The notes beneath the pieces were generated by a model. The model made no database searches. It saw only the letters and a program-made list of their open reading frames with translations, and was not told the DNA's origin. Of a stretch of DNA of 37,764 bases, positions 15,729 to 24,884 are shown in pieces (position 1 is the stretch's first letter; each line of letters begins with the position of its first letter). Made by a program: the position numbers and the translations under genes. Origin of the DNA: Bacteroidetes bacterium CG2_30_33_31 (GTDB lineage: Bacteria; Bacteroidota; Bacteroidia; Bacteroidales; UBA1556); the NCBI GenBank assembly GCA_001872625.1, contig MNXP01000027.1, positions 1 to 37,764 on the forward strand. The letters run 5' to 3'.

Positions 15729-16829
15729 ATGAAATATTATATTGTAGCTGGTGAAGCCTCAGGCGATATGCATGCATCAAACCTTATGAAAGGCTTGAAA
15801 TGCATGGATACAGATGCAATATTTCGTTTTTGGGGAGGAGATCTTATGGCTGCCGTTGCTGGCATCAAACCAGAAAAGCATTACAAAGATTTAGCTTTTA
15901 TGGGCTTTGCTGAAGTGTTAATGAATCTTTCAACGATTTTGAAAAACCTTAAAAAATGTAAATCTGATATTTCAAAATTTCATCCTGACGCACTTATTCT
16001 TGTTGATTATCCTGGATTCAACCTTCGGATAGCTGAATATGCTCACAATCTGAATATTAAGGTAATTTATTATATTTCTCCTCAAATATGGGCTTGGAAA
16101 GAATCTCGAATTCATAAAATCAAAAAGTTTGTAGATAAAATGCTCGTGATTTTGCCCTTTGAAAAAGATTTTTATTTGAAACATAAATATTCTGCTGATT
16201 ATGTTGGGCATCCACTTTTAGACTCTCTTGAACCCATATTAGAGAAAAGCGAAAGTGCCACAAAGAAGAAAATTGCAATTGTTCCTGGCAGCAGAGTTCA
16301 GGAAATTGAAAGAATGTTGCCGGTGATGCTTGAAGCGACCGACAGTTTTGGCGATTATGAAATTGTAATAGCTGCCTCAAATCATATTGATGAAAATATC
16401 TACAAGAAAATAATTGGCACAAGAAAAGTAAAAATTATATTTAACAATTTACATGATGCTGTTAAAAACTCCGATGCCGCTTTGGTAACTTCTGGCACAG
16501 CAACTCTCGAAACAGCATTGCTTGGAATCCCTCAGCTGGTTTGCTATAAAGCCAATCTTTTATCGTATTTTATTGCCAAAAAATTAGTGAAAGTAAAATT
16601 CATCTCACTCGTAAACTTGATTTTGGATAAAGAAGTGGTGAAGGAATTAATTCAAAACGAAATGAATGTGGCAAATGTAAAACGCGAGCTAACAGAATTA
16701 CTGTACAACGATAAAAAACGACAAACGATTAAAGATTCATACATGATTTTATATAAAAATTTGGGAGGCAAAGGAGCATCAGAGAGAGCTTCCAAAATAA
16801 TTATTAATTTTCTAACAAACAGTAAATGA
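15729..16829 (+). CDS. lpxB: Lipid-A-disaccharide synthase
   Basis: The product has 366 residues. The start YYIVAGEASGDMHASNLM is the LpxB signature. It is followed by WGGDLMAAVAG, FMGFAEVLMNL, LVDYPGFNLRIA, YYISPQIWAWKESRI, YVGHPLLDSL, IVPGSRVQEI and the GT-B motif TSGTATLETALLG. LpxB joins UDP-diacylglucosamine and lipid X into the lipid A disaccharide at the inner membrane. Its stop overlaps the next start (ATGA), indicating translational coupling. Confidence 0.96.
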   Translation: MKYYIVAGEASGDMHASNLMKGLKCMDTDAIFRFWGGDLMAAVAGIKPEKHYKDLAFMGFAEVLMNLSTILKNLKKCKSDISKFHPDALILVDYPGFNLRIAEYAHNLNIKVIYYISPQIWAWKESRIHKIKKFVDKMLVILPFEKDFYLKHKYSADYVGHPLLDSLEPILEKSESATKKKIAIVPGSRVQEIERMLPVMLEATDSFGDYEIVIAASNHIDENIYKKIIGTRKVKIIFNNLHDAVKNSDAALVTSGTATLETALLGIPQLVCYKANLLSYFIAKKLVKVKFISLVNLILDKEVVKELIQNEMNVANVKRELTELLYNDKKRQTIKDSYMILYKNLGGKGASERASKIIINFLTNSK

Positions 16830-17986
16830 AAATACTACAGAAATTTATTCTGCTGACAATAATATTTTTTACAGCATCACAAGCGAAAGCTGTAAATATT
16901 GATATAAATATTTTTCATAACGAAAATCTTAAAAAAATTGAGTTTAAAGTCATCTCTGGAAAATACTCTCTTGAAGGCGACAACATAAAGATTGCTGATA
17001 TTAGTAAAGATGAAAGCTATAGGTTTAGAATTCTGGGAGATTCAATAGTTGTTGAGAAGAATGCTAAGGCTTTGGGAACTTATAAATTTTTAAAAATCAT
17101 AGGAGTTAGTTTTATTAATGCATTCTCTTTCAATCCATTAAAAGGAAATATAAAAATACGAAACTACGACGATAACTTCATTTTAAGAGTTAAGGGGAAT
17201 AGCCTTTTAGCCATTAACAGCCTCGATTTGGAGCATTATATTGCAGGCGTGGTTCAGAGCGAAAGCGGAGGAAGCAATGATGATATTGAATACTTCTTTG
17301 TGCAAGCAATAATTTCGAGAACTTATGCTTTGGCAAATTATCTGAAACACAAAGAAGATGGATACAATTTATGCGACAATACTCATTGCCAATATTATAT
17401 GGGAAGATGCAGAAATTCTGATATTGCAAGAGCTGTTGCCCGCACTGGTGGCGATGTGATTGTTGACAAAAATAATCAAATGATTTCGGCGGCATATCAC
17501 TCAAATTGTGGCGGCGAAACAGTAAACTCCGAAGATATTTGGGGAATTCCTACCACATATTTAAAATCTGTACGCGACACCTTTTGCAATGATTTTGGCA
17601 ATTATAATTGGAAATTTAAAATCAATACAGATGAATTTCTTAAATATCTGAGTTTCAAATATCATTATCCAATAACTGACGATATTATGCTAAATAAAGC
17701 AACTCACTTTACACAAGTAAATAGGAAAGCAAATTTTGAATTTAGCATTCCGTTAAAGAATATTAGAGCAGATTTGAAATTGAAATCCACCTTCTTTAGC
17801 ATTGAACCACAAGGTGATATGTTGATATTTCATGGAAAAGGTTATGGTCATGGGGTCGGATTATGCCAGCAAGGAGCAATAAATATGGTCCGTCTGGGAT
17901 ATAGCTATCAAGATGTTATCAAACATTATTACAAGGACGTAAAAATTATTAATTATACTGAATTGAAGTATAAATTTGCACCATAG
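16826..17986 (+). CDS. SpoIID/LytB-domain protein
   Basis: The product has 386 residues with a signal peptide (to about residue 22, ASQAKA). The SpoIID core is clear: LDLEHYIAGVVQSESGG, FVQAIISRTYALANY, SAAYHSNCGGETVNSEDIWG, and the terminal GKGYGHGVGLCQQGAINM. SpoIID proteins act on peptidoglycan glycan strands (a lytic transglycosylase on denuded glycan) or stimulate amidases. In non-sporulating Bacteroidota the role is probably cell-wall turnover in the periplasm. The start overlaps the lpxB stop by 4 nt. Confidence 0.9.
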   Translation: MKILQKFILLTIIFFTASQAKAVNIDINIFHNENLKKIEFKVISGKYSLEGDNIKIADISKDESYRFRILGDSIVVEKNAKALGTYKFLKIIGVSFINAFSFNPLKGNIKIRNYDDNFILRVKGNSLLAINSLDLEHYIAGVVQSESGGSNDDIEYFFVQAIISRTYALANYLKHKEDGYNLCDNTHCQYYMGRCRNSDIARAVARTGGDVIVDKNNQMISAAYHSNCGGETVNSEDIWGIPTTYLKSVRDTFCNDFGNYNWKFKINTDEFLKYLSFKYHYPITDDIMLNKATHFTQVNRKANFEFSIPLKNIRADLKLKSTFFSIEPQGDMLIFHGKGYGHGVGLCQQGAINMVRLGYSYQDVIKHYYKDVKIINYTELKYKFAP

Positions 17987-18010
17987 AGCAAGGTTTTAGA
18001 AGATTTTTTT

Positions 18011-19186
18011 ATGAAAAAAATAATTCAATCTGATGTAGTTTTTACAAATATTGGCGACCCTATAAGCAATGGAGGTATAGAATTCGATGCCAATGGCAAA
18101 ATATTGGCCGTTTATAATCAAGAACAACTTTTACAAAAAAAAATAGACAAAAAATATAAAGGATTTCTTGTCCCTGGCTTTGTAAATTCGCATTGTCATT
18201 TGGAACTAAGCTTTGCTGTAGCTCGAATTGAAAAGAATAAGGGTATAAATAATTTTATTGAGAGAGTAGAATTTCTAAAAAAATCTACACCTGAGAAAGC
18301 CAAAATAGAAATGATTGGCAAGGCTTTGGAAATTTTAAAAGAAGAAGGAATTGTTGCTGTTGGCGATATTTGTAATACCGAACTTACAGCTAATCCAAAA
18401 AAATTTTCCAGCATCAAATTCCGAAATTTTATTGAAGTTTATGGCATAAATTCAGATCTGGCAAATAAAAAAATTGATGAAGCTAAAAAGCTAAAAGTTA
18501 AATTTGAAAATTGCTCAATAGTTCCCCACTCTACTTATTCTCTTTCGAGCGAGTTATTTAAAAATATTGAAAATCAGTTGAATAACAATGATATTATTTC
18601 TATTCACAATCAAGAAAGTGCTGCTGAAAATGAATATTTTCAAAAAGGAAGTGGAGAAATGTTTGACAGATTTAAAAATTGGAATTTAGAAATTCCTAAA
18701 TTTATTCCTTCAAAAGAAAACCCATTACAAACCATTAGCAAGATTATTGAAATAAAAGATAACTCCTGCCTTTTTGTTCATAACACATTTTCCGAAGCTG
18801 CAGATTTCGACTTTATTAATCAAACTTATCCCTCAGCATATATTTGTATTTGCCCTTCATCCAATTTATTTATAGAAAACACATTGCCAAAAGTGGAGAT
18901 GATTTATCAAAAAGCCATGACAATTTGCATTGGTACCGATAGCTTGGCATCCACCGATAATCTCTCGCTTTTTAATGAAATGATGATATTAATAAAAGCA
19001 TTTCCAAATATTCCATTCACGGAAATTTTGAAATGGGCAACGATAAATGGAGGAAAAGCTTTAGGTTTTGCAGAGGATATTGGAAGCTTTGAAGTTGGCA
19101 AAACTCCAGGAATAAATCTTATAGAAGATGTTGATGTAGAGAATATTAGACTTACAGATTACAGCTTTGTAAGAGTAATAAAATAA
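18011..19186 (+). CDS. Amidohydrolase-superfamily deaminase/hydrolase
   Basis: The product has 391 residues. The metal site is visible: H-x-H in VPGFVNSHCHLELS (about residues 60-62), VPHSTYSLS, SIHNQESAAENEYF, FVHNTFS, and the Asp in ICIGTDSLASTDNLS. This arrangement matches cytosine/guanine/SAH-type and aminodeoxyfutalosine-type deaminases. The substrate cannot be fixed from sequence. It is the last gene of the surE-lpxB cluster, 24 nt after the SpoIID-like gene. Confidence 0.85.
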   Translation: MKKIIQSDVVFTNIGDPISNGGIEFDANGKILAVYNQEQLLQKKIDKKYKGFLVPGFVNSHCHLELSFAVARIEKNKGINNFIERVEFLKKSTPEKAKIEMIGKALEILKEEGIVAVGDICNTELTANPKKFSSIKFRNFIEVYGINSDLANKKIDEAKKLKVKFENCSIVPHSTYSLSSELFKNIENQLNNNDIISIHNQESAAENEYFQKGSGEMFDRFKNWNLEIPKFIPSKENPLQTISKIIEIKDNSCLFVHNTFSEAADFDFINQTYPSAYICICPSSNLFIENTLPKVEMIYQKAMTICIGTDSLASTDNLSLFNEMMILIKAFPNIPFTEILKWATINGGKALGFAEDIGSFEVGKTPGINLIEDVDVENIRLTDYSFVRVIK

Positions 19187-19232
19187 TAAATATTTTTATT
19201 TTAAAAAAGCAATATTGCATGCGACAGAACAT

Positions 19233-19260
19233 AAAAAAAGCCACTCTTTGAGAGCAGCTT
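19233..19260 (-). terminator. Terminator of rpmH
   Basis: On the minus strand AGCTGCTC and GAGTGGCT (with G-U pairs) form a stem with a 5-nt loop, followed by T7. It may also stop transcripts coming from the amidohydrolase side. Confidence 0.7.
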
Positions 19261-19290
19261 CTTTTACTAAAAAGATATCTTTGGAAAAAA

Positions 19291-19446
19291 CTATTTTCCG
19301 TGTCTTTCATCTGAGACTGTAAGTTTCTTTCTTCCTTTAGCACGGCGTGCGGCCAACACTTTGCGACCGTTGGCAGATGCCATACGAGTGCGAAATCCAT
19401 GCTTGTTCTTTCTCTTTCTATTTGATGGTTGAAATGTACGTTTCAT
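19291..19446 (-). CDS. rpmH: 50S ribosomal protein L34
   Basis: The gene has 51 codons. It begins [19 protein letters not shown] and ends with SDERHGK; the internal [20 protein letters not shown] block is the invariant L34 signature. The usual bacterial L34 length is 44-52 residues. It is a single gene with its own strong promoter and terminator. Confidence 0.97.
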   Translation of the reverse strand: MKRTFQPSNRKRKNKHGFRTRMASANGRKVLAARRAKGRKKLTVSDERHGK

Positions 19447-19473
19447 ATCTATCTCTTATGTTTTAAAGGACTG

Positions 19474-19503
19474 CAAAAGTAAATATAATTTTTAAACTCA
19501 CAA
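19474..19503 (-). promoter_or_regulatory. Promoter of rpmH
   Basis: On the minus strand TTG (19503-19501), a 19-nt spacer and TACTTTTG (19481-19474) match the Bacteroidota consensus, 28 nt before the rpmH ATG. Confidence 0.75.
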
Positions 19504-19633
19504 GTAATTTTATAAAAAATCTTCATTGATTTCTTCATAAATAAATAAATTTATCTATATACTTAATAATTAAGAGAATATAAAAAATAATATTTTGCCA
19601 CTTGGCACTAAAATCTAAAGAAATATTTAGGAT

Positions 19634-20521
19634 TTATTTCTTTGCAATTTTATTCTCATAATTATCTAAGGCAAATATTGCAGCTTTTGTTCCAGCATTT
19701 ATAATCTCTTTTGCCCTATAAAACTCAAAGGTAGATGAGGTGTTTCTTGATATATCTATCAGAATGTCAGGTTGATTTAGTTTAAGTTCCAACTCACAAA
19801 TGCGGTTAAGCATAATTCCTAAAGAGCGATTAAGAATATTAATATATGAAAGATTTTCACCCTGACTTTTAGGAAACCCCCTTGCAAATTTTTTGTAGAT
19901 ATTAAAATAATTCCAATCTGAGATGTCTTCCAACATTTTATTTTCTATTTTTTTAAGTTGAAAGTTTGACTCATGAGCATTCAAATTCACAGCAACAAGT
20001 ATATCATCCTCATTTCTCTTAACATGATTTACTGGAATTGGGTTGAGCAAACCTCCATCGACAAGATGATGTGAATTATGCAGATAAGGTACAAAAAGTG
20101 TTGGTATTGAGATAGATGCACGCAATGCCTCATAAAGATTTCCTTTATCGAAAACTACTTCCTTATTAGTTTCCAAATTGGTAGATAAAGCCACAAATGG
20201 AATTGGCAAATCCTCAATATTAATATTAGGGATACGTTTCTGCATTTCATCAAAAACTTTTTTCCCTTTCATAAATCCCAAATTTCTTATAGTGAAATCC
20301 ATAAGATTAAAGACTTCTTTTTTTGTCAACGAAAGCATCCAATCTTTATAGGAAGCTAAACCACCAGCAGCATAAGCACCGCCAACGACAGAACCGATTG
20401 AGGTTCCTGATATTGAACTTATTTGGTAACCTCTTTTTTCAAGTTCTTCAATTACACCAATTTGAGCAAGCCCTCGTGCACCGCCGCTACTCAATACCAA
20501 CGCAACTTTTTGTTTTACCAT
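19634..20521 (-). CDS. Patatin-like phospholipase (RssA family)
   Basis: The product has 295 residues. The oxyanion-hole SSGGARG is at 11-17, the nucleophile elbow G39-T-S41-I-G43, and the catalytic Asp D155 in LVDGGLLNPIP, so the Ser-Asp dyad is complete. There is no signal peptide. It is a cytoplasmic or membrane-associated acyl hydrolase; the lipid substrate is unknown. It lies 6 nt downstream of the LolC/E-like permease gene and is probably cotranscribed with it. Confidence 0.92.
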   Translation of the reverse strand: MVKQKVALVLSSGGARGLAQIGVIEELEKRGYQISSISGTSIGSVVGGAYAAGGLASYKDWMLSLTKKEVFNLMDFTIRNLGFMKGKKVFDEMQKRIPNINIEDLPIPFVALSTNLETNKEVVFDKGNLYEALRASISIPTLFVPYLHNSHHLVDGGLLNPIPVNHVKRNEDDILVAVNLNAHESNFQLKKIENKMLEDISDWNYFNIYKKFARGFPKSQGENLSYINILNRSLGIMLNRICELELKLNQPDILIDISRNTSSTFEFYRAKEIINAGTKAAIFALDNYENKIAKK

Positions 20522-20527
20522 CTCTAT

Positions 20528-21760
20528 TTATTTTAAAATACTTCTTGCTATTCGGTTTACTGGCAATATTGCTGCGATAAATCCAATAAACAAAACTATG
20601 CTATAAACAGCCACAAAATCAGTAAATTTCATGGCAACAGGGAAAGCCGATACAGCAAAGTTTCCATCCATAGGAATTATTCCAAATTGCTGCTGAATTA
20701 TTATTATTATAACTCCTAATATTAAACCTATTGCACCTCCAAGTACCGAAATCAACATTCCTTCGTAAAGAAATATTTTCTTCACTAAACTCTTTGTGGA
20801 GCCAAGATATGACAGGGTTTTTATATCTTCCTTTTTTTCTAAAATCAAAACCGTTATTGAACCCACCACATTGAAAATTGCTATCAAAAGTATGAATGAT
20901 AAAATCAAAAATCCCGACCATTTTTCACTCTGAGTAATCTTATAAATTGTTGCATTCTGTTTATTTCTGTCTTTAATTATATAAGAAGTACCTAACGCAC
21001 TTTCAAGGTCTTTAACCACTTTATAATCAATTGATTTATCATGAAGAGCTAATTCAATGGAGGTAGCTTTATTTTGAATATTCATCAACTTTCTGGCAAA
21101 TTCCAAGGAAACATAAATTCTACTTTCATCGATTTCTTGCTGAACGCTAATAACACCGACAGGATATATGGGCATAATGTTGAAAGCATTCAAAGGGTCG
21201 ATTTCAGAAGCATCAGCTCGAGGATAATAAATATAAATTGGCTGGTCTATTTGATTAATGTTTATGCCCATTTTCGTTGCCATGCCATTGCCTACTACAG
21301 CAAAATAACCATTAGAATTCTGCACCAAAAACCTGCCTGCTACGGTCATTGAATCTACCCCGCTCATCCTGTAATAATCTGGCCTCACAGCCTTTAAATC
21401 CACTATAAGTTGCCTTTCGCTTCCTTTAGAATTTTCTTGTGAATATTTGGCAAGAGCCATATCTGATATTACTTCTGAATAGTATGCAATATTTTTATTT
21501 TTAGTTATTTTATCCATAGGGAAAGAATCCAAATCGATATATTTTCCTTTTGCTGGTGAGATTTCAACATCAGGTTGAACAGAATTATAAAGCACTTCAA
21601 TAAGATCTTCGAGGCCGTTGAAAACTGATAGTATAAGGATTAGAGCTAAAGTTCCTATAGCAACAACACTCACAGAAATAGCCGATATCAAATTTATGGC
21701 ATTATGAGTTTTTTTTGAAAAAAGATAACGCATCGAAAAAAATGACGGCAGATGAGGCAT
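20528..21760 (-). CDS. LolC/E-like ABC transporter permease
   Basis: The product has 410 residues. There is one N-terminal TM (about 20-46, INLISAISVSVVAIGTLALI), a large periplasmic domain (47-265), and three C-terminal TMs including GMLISVLGGAIGLILGVIIII. This is the FtsX/MacB permease topology. The opening F-S-M-R-Y-L-F-S-K-K...A-I-N-L-I-S and SVFNGLEDLI are typical of LolC/E permeases, which release lipoproteins from the inner membrane for sorting to the outer membrane. The start may be the Met at residue 9. No ATPase gene is adjacent. Confidence 0.88.
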   Translation of the reverse strand: MPHLPSFFSMRYLFSKKTHNAINLISAISVSVVAIGTLALILILSVFNGLEDLIEVLYNSVQPDVEISPAKGKYIDLDSFPMDKITKNKNIAYYSEVISDMALAKYSQENSKGSERQLIVDLKAVRPDYYRMSGVDSMTVAGRFLVQNSNGYFAVVGNGMATKMGININQIDQPIYIYYPRADASEIDPLNAFNIMPIYPVGVISVQQEIDESRIYVSLEFARKLMNIQNKATSIELALHDKSIDYKVVKDLESALGTSYIIKDRNKQNATIYKITQSEKWSGFLILSFILLIAIFNVVGSITVLILEKKEDIKTLSYLGSTKSLVKKIFLYEGMLISVLGGAIGLILGVIIIIIQQQFGIIPMDGNFAVSAFPVAMKFTDFVAVYSIVLFIGFIAAILPVNRIARSILK

Positions 21761-21765
21761 GGTTG

Positions 21766-22593
21766 TTATTTTATTGCTACCACATTTAGCCCTGTGCCTG
21801 TTTTGTGATAAGAATTAGTATCTAAATAATTAAGTATTAATGAAATGGGGAAAGTAATTATATAATAGAATGGAAGAATAATAAAAAATATTTTCGAAGC
21901 ATTAAGCATCAGAATAGGATATTTCATCGATAGTTTCCAGCTTATTTTGCCTGCGCTGCCGTAGGTGTATGACGCTCTGGAGGAACTAAATCCTGCTGCT
22001 TTAAGTTTAGCTTGAATCTCATCAATATTGTAACCATCGCGTACATGTTCATCAATGAAAGACTCTTCTGAATTTTCAGAGTGCTCGTGTTCGTGTTCAT
22101 CAACATCGCTGCCACCCTGATCAGAAGGCGTAGAAATCAACAGCATGCCTCCATTTTTCATTGATTGGTAGAAGTTTTTAAAAACTTGCGTATCTTCTAA
22201 AATATGTTCCATCACATCTACCGACAGCACAAAATCATATTTATTGGGTTCGGAAAACTTTGTTAAGTCAGCCACTTCAAATGATGCATTTGTGCGTCCG
22301 ATATTACTAAAGAAATTATTGCAGTCAGCAATCTGTTCATCTTTAACATCTACACCTTTAACTGTCCACGAGGAATTTATGCCAGATAAAAAGTATGAAT
22401 ATTGTCCGAAGCCAGAGCCTGCATCTAAAATATTTGCCTTACCGCTTTGCGATTTTGCCCATATTCTTATCTCTTTTTTCACGTGCCAAGTGCGCAGCAG
22501 TAGCAAGTCGAGAAGGTTATAGAATACTTTTCTAAGAAATGGTGTTTTATTAAAGACTTCGCCTAAGCTTCTTTTTATAGGATCGTATTTCAT
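21766..22593 (-). CDS. Class I SAM-dependent methyltransferase
   Basis: The product has 275 residues. Motif I is ILDAGSGFGQYSYFL (about 55-69), followed by KGVDVKDEQ and the post-motif DFVLSVDVMEHILED. An acidic/His stretch DEHEHEHSENSEE occurs mid-protein. The C-terminal hydrophobic segment (about 228-252, ILMLNASKIFFIILPFYYIITF) suggests membrane attachment. The substrate is unknown. It lies 5 nt upstream of the LolC/E-like gene and 10 nt downstream of rbfA, so the four genes probably form one operon. Confidence 0.88.
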   Translation of the reverse strand: MKYDPIKRSLGEVFNKTPFLRKVFYNLLDLLLLRTWHVKKEIRIWAKSQSGKANILDAGSGFGQYSYFLSGINSSWTVKGVDVKDEQIADCNNFFSNIGRTNASFEVADLTKFSEPNKYDFVLSVDVMEHILEDTQVFKNFYQSMKNGGMLLISTPSDQGGSDVDEHEHEHSENSEESFIDEHVRDGYNIDEIQAKLKAAGFSSSRASYTYGSAGKISWKLSMKYPILMLNASKIFFIILPFYYIITFPISLILNYLDTNSYHKTGTGLNVVAIK

Positions 22594-22603
22594 GGATTAA
22601 AAT

Positions 22604-22948
22604 TTATTCTTCGCTAAGAAGTTTGTCAATATTTTCAATATAATCTAAAGAATCATCAATGCCAAAGACAAGTTCAGGGATTATGCGCAGCTGATGACGC
22701 ACTCTTTCAGCAAGAGTTTTTCTAATAAATTTTGTGGAAATTCTTATTTTTTTCAGAATATCATCTTTATCGGCAGTTCCAAAAATGCTAAGAAATATTT
22801 TTGCTTGACTTAAATCTTTGGTAATATTCACTTTTGTAACTGTTACCATACAGTAAGAGCCAGTGATTTCTTTAATGTTCATCTGAAATATTTCGCCGAG
22901 ATCTTTGAGCAATAGCTTCGAGATTTTTTGTTGTCTTGTTGATTCCAT
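22604..22948 (-). CDS. rbfA: Ribosome-binding factor A
   Basis: The product has 114 residues from the ATG at 22948 (MESTRQQKISKLLLKDLGEI). The frame is open 12 codons further, but family members start here. The core has VTVTKVNITKDLSQAKIFLS and RHQLRIIPELVFGIDDSLDY, typical of the KH-like RbfA fold. It helps 30S maturation. A TATTTTTG box lies only 4 nt upstream of the ATG on the minus strand, with an upstream TTG-like element. This suggests a very short or absent leader, and it supports the shorter start. Confidence 0.92.
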   Translation of the reverse strand: MESTRQQKISKLLLKDLGEIFQMNIKEITGSYCMVTVTKVNITKDLSQAKIFLSIFGTADKDDILKKIRISTKFIRKTLAERVRHQLRIIPELVFGIDDSLDYIENIDKLLSEE

Positions 22949-23169
22949 TTTGCAAAAATAGTCAAAATCTGATTGTAGAACCATTCCGAGATATTAGTCG
23001 AAAATATCATTATTAAGTGTAGAAAAAAAACAATACCTAAGTGAGTTTTAATTTCGATAACAGTATGAATGTGATATATAAATACTTACAGATTAAAAAA
23101 TTAGACCTTTGCAAATTAAATGAAATTATAGTTGATAACAAATTTTGCAAGGGTCTCATTATTCAATAT

Positions 23170-24567
23170 TTATTTTCCACTTCTAATCATTTCCTCCACT
23201 TCATCAATAGTAATAGGAATTCTTCTTCTTCCTAAATTGCGACCACCATCAGTAGTAACCAAAATATCATCTTCGAGTCTGATTCCGCCAAAGTCGCGAT
23301 ATTGATTAACTTTCTCAAAGTTAATATATTGGTTATTAATTTTCTCGTTAATCCACTTATCTATAAGTGCAGGTATAAAATAAATTCCAGGCTCATCAGT
23401 GAGAACAAAGCCTGGTTTTAGTTCGCGAGCCAAGCGCAAATATGCTGTACCAAATTGCTCGCTACGTTTTTGATTATCTTCGTAACCTACAATGTTTTCG
23501 CCGAGGTCCTCCATATCGTGAACGTCTAAACCCATCATGTGTCCAAGACCGTGAGGCATAAAAAGAGCGTGAGCACCAGCAGCCACAGCTTCATCGGTAT
23601 TGCCACGTGTCAAGCCCAAATTTTTAAGCCCATCGAAAATGGTTTTAGCTGCAAGAGTGTGAACATCTTTATAAAAAATACCTGGCTTAACGGCCTTATG
23701 AACAGCGTTGTTGGTAGCCAATACTATTTCATATATTTCTCTTTGTTTTTGAGAAAACTTACCACCAACAGGGAAAGTACGAGTATTGTCAGTGGCATAA
23801 TGCATGCTCGATTCGAAGCCAGCATCTGTAAGAAGCAAATCGCCATTCTTCAATAAATTGCTATGATCATGATTATGTAATGTTTCTCCTCGACGAGATA
23901 GTATCACTGGAAAAGAAATTCTTCCGCCATATTTCAAGGCAATTCCTTCGATAGTGCCGGCAATTTCACGTTCGTAAATGCCTTCATGTGCCATTTTCAT
24001 GGAAGTTGTATGCATTTCGTAGCCAATATCCATAATTTTTTCGATATGATCAATCTCTTCTGAACCTTTGATGCTTCTCAGTTTTACAACAGCTTTTATA
24101 AGTTCCAAAGAAGCATTAGCCTTAGTTTCATTGGCTTTTATTCCAGTTAAATCCTGAAGCAATAATTTATTTTCTGGTCGATAAGGAGGAAGAAAATGTA
24201 TTTTTCTGCCATTATTTTGGGCAGATTTTATATAATCAAAAAGGTTTTTAAATGGCTTCACTTTATCTACTCCAATTTCGGAGGCTTTATCTTTTATCGA
24301 CGGCTGAGGACCCATCCAAATGATATCATCTATGTCGATATCATCACCAAAAATATAATTCTCATTTTCGTCGATATCAATTATAGCGGCATATCCAGGA
24401 TGATCGAGACCGAAAAAATATAAAAATGTGCTGTCCTGTCTGAACTCATAAATATTGCCTGGATAATTCATTGGTGAATCCACATTTCCTAAAAGCAAAA
24501 TAATTCCATTATTTATTGACTTAGAAAGCTCGCTACGGCGCTTTTGATATACTTCTTTATTAAACAT
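23170..24567 (-). CDS. Xaa-Pro aminopeptidase family protein (M24)
   Basis: The product has 465 residues. The N-terminal creatinase-like domain is followed by the pita-bread catalytic domain with all metal ligands: LLTDAGFE and ATDNTRTFPV (two Asp), HGLGHMMGLDVHD (His), LTDEPGIYF (Glu) and GGIRLEDDILVT (Glu). It removes N-terminal residues preceding proline in the cytoplasm. A TACTTTTG box at 24646-24639 on the minus strand is a candidate -7 element 71 nt upstream of the ATG. Confidence 0.94.
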   Translation of the reverse strand: MFNKEVYQKRRSELSKSINNGIILLLGNVDSPMNYPGNIYEFRQDSTFLYFFGLDHPGYAAIIDIDENENYIFGDDIDIDDIIWMGPQPSIKDKASEIGVDKVKPFKNLFDYIKSAQNNGRKIHFLPPYRPENKLLLQDLTGIKANETKANASLELIKAVVKLRSIKGSEEIDHIEKIMDIGYEMHTTSMKMAHEGIYEREIAGTIEGIALKYGGRISFPVILSRRGETLHNHDHSNLLKNGDLLLTDAGFESSMHYATDNTRTFPVGGKFSQKQREIYEIVLATNNAVHKAVKPGIFYKDVHTLAAKTIFDGLKNLGLTRGNTDEAVAAGAHALFMPHGLGHMMGLDVHDMEDLGENIVGYEDNQKRSEQFGTAYLRLARELKPGFVLTDEPGIYFIPALIDKWINEKINNQYINFEKVNQYRDFGGIRLEDDILVTTDGGRNLGRRRIPITIDEVEEMIRSGK

Positions 24568-24787
24568 GATTGTTAAGTTAAATTATTAATATTCAATGTA
24601 ATATAATAATATGGTGTTTGTGCCGATTTATTATGTTACAAAAGTAAAAAAAAATGGGGGCAATTTTTTTTTGAAAGATATTTTTTATTGACTTTTATAG
24701 ATTTTTAAGAAGGATTTGATTTTTTACAAAATAATTGGAAAATCAATCTGCAATCGATAAATTTTTTCAATTCAAATTATATTCCTA

Positions 24788-24834
24788 TAAAAAAAGCCTT
24801 CTTTCTCAAGCGCCATTATGCTTGGAAAGAAGGC
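24788..24834 (-). terminator. Terminator of the LruC-type lipoprotein gene
   Basis: GCCTTCTTTC pairs with GAAAGAAGGC (24796-24834), with a nested CAAGC/GCTTG hairpin, and a T-tract follows on the minus strand. The rest of 24568-24884 is AT-rich spacer plus the M24 gene promoter. Confidence 0.88.
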
Positions 24835-24884
24835 AAATAATCACTAAAATCTAAAAACCACTTTTTAATATGAAAAAAATACTA

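Noticed and set aside
23041-23235. 64-codon plus-strand frame between rbfA and the M24 gene
   Set aside because: It overlaps the end of the well-supported M24 gene on the other strand and has low-complexity codons.
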